Shown: piece after piece, positions 54,745-62,175 of the stretch | Position numbering within the stretch: the stretch's first letter is position 1 | Layout: each line of letters starts with the position of its first letter | Origin: an uncultured Eubacteriales bacterium | Lineage (GTDB): Bacteria > Bacillota > Clostridia > Christensenellales > Borkfalkiaceae | Length of the DNA: 64,000 bases | Assembly: GCA_902767225.1 (NCBI GenBank) | Contig: CACXGN010000001.1 | Location: forward strand, 148,730-212,729 | Direction of reading: 5' to 3' | Position numbers and translations under genes: made by a program | The notes under the pieces: generated by a model | The model's input: only the letters and a program-made list of their open reading frames with translations | Database searches by the model: none | Told to the model about the DNA's origin: nothing

Positions 54745-56652
54745 ATGAAAAAGACTGTTCAGGATATAAATTTAATAAGAGAAAAAACTCAATCGAGAAT
54801 TGCCATGCGTGGGCACGGCTCTTTTGATACCGGCGAAGTTTCGCACTATAAAAGGCAGGTTTTGATCTGCGGCGGAACGGGCTGCCACTCGAATAAGAGT
54901 TCGCAAATTCTCGCGGAATTCAACAGACAGATCAAAGAAAAGGGGTTAGAAAACGACGTTTTAACCGTAATGACCGGTTGTTTCGGTCTTTGTGCGGCGG
55001 GCCCCGTAGTTATCGTCTATCCGGAAGGCGCGTTCTATTCCAGAATGACGGTTGAAGACGTTACCGAGATAGTTGACGAACACTTGATAAAGGGCAATAT
55101 CGTTGAAAGATTATTGCACGAAGAAGGGGAGGGAAAAGAAAAAGTAGTTGCTCTTTCCGATACCAACTTCTATAAAAAGCAAACCCGTGTTGCGCTTCGT
55201 AACTGCGGGGTTATCGATCCCGAAAATATCGACGAATACATAGCGTATGACGGATATCAGGCGCTCATTAAAGCGCTTACCACTATGGATCGTCAGGAAG
55301 TTATAGACGTTATATTAAAGTCCGGGCTTCGCGGTCGTGGCGGCGCAGGCTTCCCGACGGGAAGAAAATGGCAGTTCACCAAAGACGCAGTCGGCGATAT
55401 CAAATACGTTTGCTGTAACGCGGACGAGGGCGACCCCGGTGCGTTTATGGATAGGTCTGTATTAGAAGGCGATCCCCACGCGGTATTAGAGGCTATGTCC
55501 ATCGCGGGCTACGCTATCGGCGCTACGCAAGGATATATCTACGTCAGAGCGGAATATCCTATCGCCGTTCATAGACTTAAAGTCGCAATAAAGCAGGCTA
55601 AAGAATACGGACTTTTAGGCGAAAACGTTTTAGGGCTCGGATTTAATTTCGACATCGAAATAAGACTCGGCGCGGGCGCTTTCGTTTGCGGTGAAGAAAC
55701 CGCGCTTATGACGAGTATCGAAGGTAACCGCGGTGAACCGAGACCGCGTCCTCCGTTCCCCGCAATAAAAGGTCTTTTCGGAAAGCCCACGCTTTTAAAT
55801 AACGTTGAAACTTACGCAAACGTTGCGCAGATCATCTTAAAGGGTGCCGACTGGTTCTCTTCCTTCGGAACGGAAAAGAGCAAGGGAACGAAAGTTTTCG
55901 CGCTCGGCGGAAAGATCAACAACACGGGGCTTGTGGAAATTCCTATGGGAACTCCGCTTCGCAAAGTAATTGAAGATATCGGCGGCGGTATTCCTAACGG
56001 CAAGAAGTTTAAAGCGGCTCAGACCGGCGGACCTTCCGGCGGATGTATTCCCGCTTCGCTTATAGATACTCCTATCGATTACGAATCGCTTATCTCTATC
56101 GGTTCGATGATGGGCTCCGGCGGACTTATCGTTATGGACGAAGATAACTGTATGGTCGATATAGCCAAGTTCTTCTTGGAATTCACGGTAGACGAATCTT
56201 GCGGTAAATGCACCGCTTGCCGCGTTGGAACGAGAAGACTTCTTGAACTTTTGACAAAAGTTACGGAAGGCACGGCGACCATGGAAACTTTGGACGAGAT
56301 GGAAAAACTTTGCTACTACATCAAAGATAATTCTCTCTGCGGTTTAGGTCAAACGGCTCCTAACCCCGTTCTTTCAACTCTTAGATACTTTAGAGACGAA
56401 TATATCGCTCACGTTAAAGACAAAAAGTGTCCCGCGGGCGTATGTAAAAAACTTTTACAGTTTAAGATCGATAAAGATAAATGTATCGGTTGCGGAATGT
56501 GCGCAAGAAATTGCCCCGCAAGTTGCATCAGCAAGACCGACTATATCGCAGAAGGGCATAAACTTCCTTCTTACGAAATCGATTCGACTAAGTGCGTAAA
56601 ATGCGGCGCTTGTATGGCGAACTGTAAATTCCATGCGATCTCAAAGGGTTAA
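54745..56652 (+). CDS. hydB: Bifurcating hydrogenase subunit HydB (NuoF-like)
   Basis: 635 residues. Three parts: N-terminal thioredoxin-like [2Fe-2S] (CGGTGCHSNKS, CFGLCAAGP), the NuoF core binding FMN and NADH (GLRGRGGAGFPTGRKW, ADEGDPGAFMDR, CGEETALMTSIEGNRGEPR) with the [4Fe-4S] SCGKCTACRVG, and a C-terminal two-cluster ferredoxin domain (CIGCGMCARNC, CVKCGACMANC). It holds the flavin where electrons from NADH and ferredoxin meet. GGAGGG precedes the ATG. Confidence 0.95.
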   Translation: MKKTVQDINLIREKTQSRIAMRGHGSFDTGEVSHYKRQVLICGGTGCHSNKSSQILAEFNRQIKEKGLENDVLTVMTGCFGLCAAGPVVIVYPEGAFYSRMTVEDVTEIVDEHLIKGNIVERLLHEEGEGKEKVVALSDTNFYKKQTRVALRNCGVIDPENIDEYIAYDGYQALIKALTTMDRQEVIDVILKSGLRGRGGAGFPTGRKWQFTKDAVGDIKYVCCNADEGDPGAFMDRSVLEGDPHAVLEAMSIAGYAIGATQGYIYVRAEYPIAVHRLKVAIKQAKEYGLLGENVLGLGFNFDIEIRLGAGAFVCGEETALMTSIEGNRGEPRPRPPFPAIKGLFGKPTLLNNVETYANVAQIILKGADWFSSFGTEKSKGTKVFALGGKINNTGLVEIPMGTPLRKVIEDIGGGIPNGKKFKAAQTGGPSGGCIPASLIDTPIDYESLISIGSMMGSGGLIVMDEDNCMVDIAKFFLEFTVDESCGKCTACRVGTRRLLELLTKVTEGTATMETLDEMEKLCYYIKDNSLCGLGQTAPNPVLSTLRYFRDEYIAHVKDKKCPAGVCKKLLQFKIDKDKCIGCGMCARNCPASCISKTDYIAEGHKLPSYEIDSTKCVKCGACMANCKFHAISKG

Positions 56653-56666
56653 TAAGGAGCGTAACT

Positions 56667-58415
56667 ATGAGTGATATTAAAATGATAAACTTAAAAATTA
56701 ACGGTATCGACGTAACAGTTCCCGCCGGCACGACCATTTTAGAGGCGGCAAAGGTTGCGGGTATAAATATTCCTACCCTTTGCTATATGAAGGGTATCAA
56801 CGAAATCGGCGCTTGCCGTATTTGCGTAGTAGAAGTTAAGGGTGCAAGATCTATGGTGGCGGCGTGCGTTTATCCCGTCAGCGAAGGTATGGAAGTTACC
56901 ACCAACTCGGATAAAGTTATCGCGGCAAGAAAAACCACGCTCGAACTTTTACTTTCGGACCACAGAAAAGATTGCCTTTCCTGTGAAAGAAACTTAAACT
57001 GCGAACTTCAAAAACTTTCAAACGAGTACGGTTGCAACGCATACCGTTTCCGCGGCGTTTCGAGCAAGACCGACGCGCCTGACACCACTACCGACTATCT
57101 CGTCAGAGACAATACCAAATGTATTCTCTGCCGTAGATGCGTAGCCACATGTAACAAAGTTCAGACGGTTGCCGTTATCGGCGCGAACGAAAGGGGATTT
57201 AAGACCAACATAAATTGCGCGTTTGAAGAAAATCTCGAAAATTCGCCATGCGTAGCGTGCGGACAATGTATCAACGTTTGCCCGACGGGTGCGCTCCACG
57301 AAAGATATGAAATCAACGACGTTAAAAAGGCGCTTGCCGATCCCGAAAAGACGGTTATCGTCGCCGCGGCTCCCGCAGTAAGGGCAGCCCTCGGCGAAGA
57401 ATTCGGAAATCCGATAGGAACAAATGTTGAAGGAAAAATGGTTACAGCTCTTCGCCGTATCGGATTCGATAAGGTGTTCGACGTTAACTTCGGCGCGGAT
57501 ATGACCATTATCGAAGAATCCAACGAATTTATCAATAGAGTTAAAAACGGCGGAACGTTACCTATGATCACCAGTTGTTCTCCGGGTTGGGTAAGATATA
57601 TGGAATTCTATTATCCCGATCTTATTCCCAACTTCTCTACCTGCAAATCACCGCAACAGATGTTCGGCGCTCTTTGCAAAACCTACTGGGCGGAAAAGAA
57701 CGGCGTCGATCCTAAAAATATCTTCGTTGTAACGATAATGCCTTGCGTAGCGAAAAAAGCGGAAAAGTTAAGAGATCACCAAAACGCTTCGGGATACCCC
57801 GATATAGACGCGGTTTTAACCACGAGAGAACTTGCAAAACTTATTAAAGAAAAGGGTATAATGTTCAATGACCTTCCGGAAGGCGAACTTGACAACCCGA
57901 TGGGCGAATTCTCCGGCGCAGGCGTTATCTTCGGTGCGTCCGGCGGCGTTATGGAAGCGGCTTTAAGAACGGCGGTTGAAAAACTTACGGGCGAAGAACT
58001 CAAAAAGCCCGACTTTACCGAAATTCGCGGTATGGAAGGCGTTAAAGAGGCGGTTTACGACGTTGCGGGTATGAAAGTTAAAGTTGCGGTTGCAAGCGGA
58101 CTTTCCAACGCGAAAAAGATCTGCGACCTTATAAGAAACGGCAAAGCCGATTATCAGTTCGTTGAAATTATGTGTTGTCCCGGCGGCTGTATCAACGGCG
58201 GCGGTCAACCGATTCTTGACGCGTATACCAGAAGAAACGTCGACTATAAAACTCTTCGTGCAGGCGCGCTTTATTCGGAAGATAGCAAAAAAGCGCTCCG
58301 CAAGAGCCACGATAACCCCGTCATTAAAGACGTTTACGATTATCTCGGCGAAATCGGCGGACACAAAGCGCATAAGATTTTACACACCGAATACGTTGTG
58401 AGAAAGAAATATTAA
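56667..58415 (+). CDS. hydA: [FeFe] hydrogenase catalytic subunit HydA
   Basis: 582 residues. N-terminal [2Fe-2S] (CYMKGINEIGACRICVVEV), the His-Cys3 cluster (DHRKDCLSCERNLNC), two [4Fe-4S] clusters (CILCRRC, CVACGQCINVC), then the H-cluster motifs: L1 TSCSPGW (302-308), L2 MPCVAKKAE (from 358), L3 EIMCCPGGCINGGGQP (500 on, C504 and C508 ligands). It makes or uses H2. L1 differs from the prototype TSCCPxW by Ser at the fourth place, a form I recall in bifurcating-type enzymes. Maturases HydE, HydF and HydG are not in this window. A short linker and terminator follow. Confidence 0.95.
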   Translation: MSDIKMINLKINGIDVTVPAGTTILEAAKVAGINIPTLCYMKGINEIGACRICVVEVKGARSMVAACVYPVSEGMEVTTNSDKVIAARKTTLELLLSDHRKDCLSCERNLNCELQKLSNEYGCNAYRFRGVSSKTDAPDTTTDYLVRDNTKCILCRRCVATCNKVQTVAVIGANERGFKTNINCAFEENLENSPCVACGQCINVCPTGALHERYEINDVKKALADPEKTVIVAAAPAVRAALGEEFGNPIGTNVEGKMVTALRRIGFDKVFDVNFGADMTIIEESNEFINRVKNGGTLPMITSCSPGWVRYMEFYYPDLIPNFSTCKSPQQMFGALCKTYWAEKNGVDPKNIFVVTIMPCVAKKAEKLRDHQNASGYPDIDAVLTTRELAKLIKEKGIMFNDLPEGELDNPMGEFSGAGVIFGASGGVMEAALRTAVEKLTGEELKKPDFTEIRGMEGVKEAVYDVAGMKVKVAVASGLSNAKKICDLIRNGKADYQFVEIMCCPGGCINGGGQPILDAYTRRNVDYKTLRAGALYSEDSKKALRKSHDNPVIKDVYDYLGEIGGHKAHKILHTEYVVRKKY

Positions 58416-58426
58416 TAAAAACATTT

Positions 58427-58455
58427 AAAGGGAGCGAATTTTCGCTCCCTTTTTC
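58427..58455 (+). terminator. Terminator after hydrogenase operon
   Basis: Stem AAAGGGAGCGAA / TTCGCTCCCTTT and T-run. Confidence 0.88.
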
Positions 58456-58508
58456 ATATGTTCGGTCTTTATATTCGTATATTGTCGCTTTATAAATATT
58501 ATTTACTC

Positions 58509-58537
58509 TTGCCTTTTATAATAAAAAATGGTAAAAT
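58509..58537 (+). promoter_or_regulatory. Promoter for polysaccharide operon, extended -10
   Basis: TTGCCT (58509-58514), 17-base spacer, TAAAAT (58532-58537) with TGG before it. Confidence 0.7.
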
Positions 58538-58567
58538 ATAAAAAGAGTAATTTTTATAAATTAGATT

Positions 58568-59215
58568 ATGTATAGACGTTTTTTTAAAAGATTTTTCGAT
58601 ATATTTTTCGCGGTATTGTTTATCCTTATATTATCGCCTCTGTTTATCTTGATTTCGCTTATCCTTCTTCTCACATCAAAAGGACCTGTGATTTTCAAGC
58701 AAGACCGTATAGGAAAGGGCGGAAAGGTATTTAAGATATTTAAATTCCGCACGATGAAAGTGAACTCGGAGCATACGGGTAGCGGCGTTTATTTGGAAAA
58801 GAACGATTCGCGCGTTACTAAATTCGGTAAATTTTTGCGTGCTACAAGTTTAGACGAGATACCGCAACTTTTCAATATTTTAAAAGGGGATATGAGTTTT
58901 ATCGGACCCAGACCTCCTCTTACATATCACCCTTGGGTTTACGAAGAGTATACCGAAGAACAGAAAAAAATGTTTAACGTTCGCCCGGGGATTACGGGTT
59001 GGGCGCAGGTCAACGGTAGAAAGACGGTCGAGTGGAACAAACGTATTTCATTAAACGTTTGGTATGTTGAACACTTAAAATTCACGCTCGACGTTAAAAT
59101 TTTGTTTTTAACGGTTATAAGAGTTTTTTCTAATTCCGATAACTTAAATAAAGGCGCTACCGTAAGTAAAGAGAAAGACGGAGCAAAGTCTGATAAAAAC
59201 GGCAAAGAAAATTAA
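58568..59215 (+). CDS. Undecaprenyl-phosphate sugar phosphotransferase (bacterial sugar transferase)
   Basis: 215 residues. One N-terminal membrane segment (about 10-36), then the conserved core: KGPVIFKQDRIGKGGKVFKI, FKFRTMKVNSE, SLDEIPQLFNILKGDMSFIGPRP, and RPGITGWAQVNGR. This family (WbaP/TuaA/EpsL type, short form) moves a sugar-phosphate from a UDP-sugar to undecaprenyl phosphate, the first step of a repeat unit. No good Shine-Dalgarno is present. It leads the operon. The tail is Lys-rich and probably disordered. Which sugar it moves cannot be told. Confidence 0.92.
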   Translation: MYRRFFKRFFDIFFAVLFILILSPLFILISLILLLTSKGPVIFKQDRIGKGGKVFKIFKFRTMKVNSEHTGSGVYLEKNDSRVTKFGKFLRATSLDEIPQLFNILKGDMSFIGPRPPLTYHPWVYEEYTEEQKKMFNVRPGITGWAQVNGRKTVEWNKRISLNVWYVEHLKFTLDVKILFLTVIRVFSNSDNLNKGATVSKEKDGAKSDKNGKEN

Positions 59216-59227
59216 AAGGGGAAATTT

Positions 59228-60061
59228 ATGTCCGTAATAAAACTGATGTTTATAACTAACCGTGCAGATATTGCGGAAATTGCCGAAAACGCGGGGGTTG
59301 ACAGGATCTTTATCGATCTTGAAAGTCTCGGTAAAGCCGAAAGACAGGGCGGGCTGGACACGGTTATGTCCGATCATAAAATCGAAGACGTTAAAACCGT
59401 TAAAGCCGTTTTGAAAAAGGCTGAACTTTTGGTCAGAATAAATCCCGTTCACGACGCAAAAGACGGTATAATTTCTACCGAAGAAGAAATCGATAAAGTA
59501 ATTGAAAACGGCGCGGATATTATAATGCTACCGTATTATAAAACGCTTGAAGAAGTAAAAAGATTTATCGGGGCGGTTCACGGCAGAGTTAAAACCATGC
59601 TTTTAATAGAAACTGCTGAGGCTGTCGATATTTTAGACGATACGTTAAAATTAAACGCTATCAACGAATACCATATCGGAATCAACGACTTGTCTCTTTC
59701 GCTTAACAAAAAGCATATGTTTGAACTTCTTGCCGACGGCACGGTGGAAAGCATCACAAAAAAACTGAAAAAAGCCGGCGCATTTTATGGGTTCGGCGGC
59801 ATTGCTTCGATAGGTCGTGGCGACATTCCTGCGGAAAGAATAATATTAGAACACTACCGTTTGGGTTCTAAAATGGCGATTTTATCCAGAAGTTTTTGCA
59901 ACGTTTCAAAGATGTCCGATATAGATTTAATAAGGCAAAAATTCGATAGCGGAGTCAATCTTATAAGATATTTCGAAGGCACGATAGTCGATACAACCGA
60001 TTTTGAAGGTAATCGTGCGGAAATTAAAAAAATAGTCAAGGAACTGACCGATAGATTATGA
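59228..60061 (+). CDS. HpcH/HpaI (CitE-like) aldolase
   Basis: 277 residues, TIM-barrel aldolase or lyase of the HpcH/HpaI/CitE superfamily. FIDLESLGKAERQ matches the DLED region, LLVRIN has the phosphate-like Arg70, and the metal ligands are Glu128 (LLIETAEAVD) and Asp154 (GINDLSLSLN). The family cleaves or joins pyruvate or acetyl-CoA with an aldehyde. It is in a polysaccharide operon next to a 2-hydroxyacid dehydrogenase, so a role in making an acidic sugar or substituent is plausible but inferred. GGGG-AAA precedes the ATG. Overlaps the next gene by 4 bases. Confidence 0.85.
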   Translation: MSVIKLMFITNRADIAEIAENAGVDRIFIDLESLGKAERQGGLDTVMSDHKIEDVKTVKAVLKKAELLVRINPVHDAKDGIISTEEEIDKVIENGADIIMLPYYKTLEEVKRFIGAVHGRVKTMLLIETAEAVDILDDTLKLNAINEYHIGINDLSLSLNKKHMFELLADGTVESITKKLKKAGAFYGFGGIASIGRGDIPAERIILEHYRLGSKMAILSRSFCNVSKMSDIDLIRQKFDSGVNLIRYFEGTIVDTTDFEGNRAEIKKIVKELTDRL

Positions 60062-60966
60062 AAATACTTATTGCGGGCAAAATTTGCGAAAATGAAAACC
60101 TGATTCGCGAAATTTCGTCGATGGGGCATACGGTAACCGAATTCCCGGACGAAAGGGTCTCGCTCGTCTCCCGTGGCATTTCGCCGAAAGATTTTGAAGG
60201 CGTTATTTGTAACGGGCTTTTTTTGTATAACGACGCTCGCGAATTTTTAAATCTTAAATACGTTCAACTGCTAAGCGCGGGCTTAGACCGCGTTCCCGTA
60301 GATTATCTTAATGCTCGCGGGGTAAAGATATTTAACGCCAAAGGGGTTTACGATATCCCGATCTCTGAATTTGCTCTTTGCGGCGTGCTCGATCTTTATA
60401 AACGGTCGGCTTTCTTTTACGAGAATAAAAAGAGAAGAAAGTTTGAAAAGAGAAGGGATCTGATCGAACTTTACGGAAAAACCGTTTTAATTGTCGGTTG
60501 CGGCAGCGTTGGAACGGAATGTGCCAAAAAGTTTTCCGCTATGGGAACAAAAGTTTTGGGTGTAGACATAATTAAAAAAACAAATCCTTATTTTGAATCA
60601 ATATATACTATTAACGAGTTAGACTCAATTCTCCCTAATGCGGATATCGTTATTTTAACTCTTCCACTTACCGAAAAAACTGAAGGTCTTTTTGACGAAT
60701 ATAGGTTTTCGCTTATGAAAAAAGGGAGCGTTATAGTTAACGTTTCCCGCGGAAAAGTGGTAGTGGAGTCAGCACTTATATCAGCCTTAAAAACAAGGCT
60801 TTACGGCGGTGTTATAGACGTGTTTGAAACCGAGCCTTTGCCAAACGAAAGCGAACTTTGGTCGTTAGATAACGCGGTCATAACGCCCCATAATTCCTTC
60901 GTTTCCGAAAATAACGACGAAAGATTAAATGGCGTTATTCTAAAAAACTTAAAGGACATGAAATGA
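60058..60966 (+). CDS. D-isomer specific 2-hydroxyacid dehydrogenase
   Basis: 302 residues. NAD-binding GCGSVG (147-152), then Asp170 after VLGV as the ribose-binding acid (NAD preference), and catalytic Arg231 (VSRGK), Glu259 (FETEP) and His278 (TPHNS). It reduces 2-keto acids to D-2-hydroxy acids or the reverse. It overlaps the aldolase gene (ATGA) and the glycosyltransferase, so the three are produced together. The substrate is unknown; a 2-keto-3-deoxy acid made by the aldolase is an attractive guess. Confidence 0.88.
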   Translation: MKILIAGKICENENLIREISSMGHTVTEFPDERVSLVSRGISPKDFEGVICNGLFLYNDAREFLNLKYVQLLSAGLDRVPVDYLNARGVKIFNAKGVYDIPISEFALCGVLDLYKRSAFFYENKKRRKFEKRRDLIELYGKTVLIVGCGSVGTECAKKFSAMGTKVLGVDIIKKTNPYFESIYTINELDSILPNADIVILTLPLTEKTEGLFDEYRFSLMKKGSVIVNVSRGKVVVESALISALKTRLYGGVIDVFETEPLPNESELWSLDNAVITPHNSFVSENNDERLNGVILKNLKDMK

Positions 60967-62096
60967 GTAAAAAAATTCTGCTGGTTGCATCGGTTCAAAG
61001 CCATATCGCACAATTTCATAAACCGCTTATCGCGCTTTTAAAAAATATGGGAGCAACCGTTCATATTGCCGCAAGAAATAATCTTGCCGAAAAAAACGGA
61101 CTTAAAATCGATGGGGCGGACGAAATTTTCGACGTTCCGTTTGCAAGGTCGCCGATAAGCCGTAAAAATTTAAAAGCGTATAAAATACTTAAAAATATAA
61201 TTAAAAACGGTAATTACGACGTTATTCACTGCAACACTCCCGTCGCGTCAATTTTGACCAGAAAAGCGGCGAATAAGGCTCGAAAAAACGGGACGAAAGT
61301 TATTTATACCGCGCACGGTTTTCATTTTTATAAGGGCGCGTCTAGAAAGAGTTGGTTGCTTTGGTATAACATAGAAAAACACTATGCGAAAAAGACCGAT
61401 ATTCTTATCACCATAAACCGAGAAGATTACGAAACCGCAAAACAGAATTTTAAAACGGACGTAAAATATATTCACGGCGTAGGGGTAAACGAGAATAGGT
61501 TTTTGAATTTCTCGCCCGAAAAGGTGGCGCAAATTAAAGAAGAATTTGCGTTAGATAACTATAAGGTTATTCTATGTACTGGCGAACTTAACGACAATAA
61601 AAACCAAAAGACGGTAATTTCCGCAATGCCGCAAGTTTTAGCAAAACTTCCGAACGTGAAACTTCTTATCGCGGGCAACGGCAGGAACGAAGGCGCGCTA
61701 AAAGACCAAATAAATGCGTTGGGGCTTAATAATAACGTATTCCTTTTGGGGTATAGATCCGATTTGGAAAATTACGTTAACGCGGCGGATCTTGTCGTTT
61801 CGGCAAGTCTGCGCGAAGGCTTGGGGCTTAACGTTATAGAAGGGATGATATGCGGAAAACCCGCCGTCGTTTCGGATAACCGCGGGCACAGGGAACTTGT
61901 CGTTAACGGCGAAAACGGATTTAGGGTTAATGCTTTAAGCGATAAAGAGTTTGCGGAAAGGATAATAGAGATTTTCTCTTCTGAATCTCTTTATAAAAAG
62001 TTTTCCGAAAAAACGGTTCAAATGGCAAAACCTTTTACAATAGAACCGGTTACAAAAGAGCTTAAAAACATCTACGAAGAGCTTTTAGATAAATAA
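60963..62096 (+). CDS. Glycosyltransferase family 4 (EpsD-like)
   Basis: 377 residues, GT-B fold. N-terminal KILLVASVQSHIAQFHKPLI and IYTAHGFHFYKGASRKSW are typical of EpsD/TagE-like enzymes. The donor site has LLIAGNGRNEGALKD, FLLGYRSDLENY and the EX7E-like REGLGLNVIEGMICGKP. It adds a sugar from a nucleotide donor to the lipid-linked unit started by the sugar transferase. It overlaps the previous gene by 4 bases. Donor and acceptor unknown. Confidence 0.9.
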   Translation: MSKKILLVASVQSHIAQFHKPLIALLKNMGATVHIAARNNLAEKNGLKIDGADEIFDVPFARSPISRKNLKAYKILKNIIKNGNYDVIHCNTPVASILTRKAANKARKNGTKVIYTAHGFHFYKGASRKSWLLWYNIEKHYAKKTDILITINREDYETAKQNFKTDVKYIHGVGVNENRFLNFSPEKVAQIKEEFALDNYKVILCTGELNDNKNQKTVISAMPQVLAKLPNVKLLIAGNGRNEGALKDQINALGLNNNVFLLGYRSDLENYVNAADLVVSASLREGLGLNVIEGMICGKPAVVSDNRGHRELVVNGENGFRVNALSDKEFAERIIEIFSSESLYKKFSEKTVQMAKPFTIEPVTKELKNIYEELLDK

Positions 62097-62135
62097 TAAA
62101 AAATATATAATATATATAATGTATATAGTAAAAAG

Positions 62136-62166
62136 AAAAAGGCGACGGTTAACCGTCGCCTTTTTT
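62136..62166 (+). terminator. Shared terminator at the operon end
   Basis: Perfect palindrome AAAAAGGCGACGGTT / AACCGTCGCCTTTTT plus T. Between convergent genes; the AT-rich run (62098-62130) before it holds no gene. Confidence 0.9.
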
Positions 62167-62175
62167 GCATGCCTA

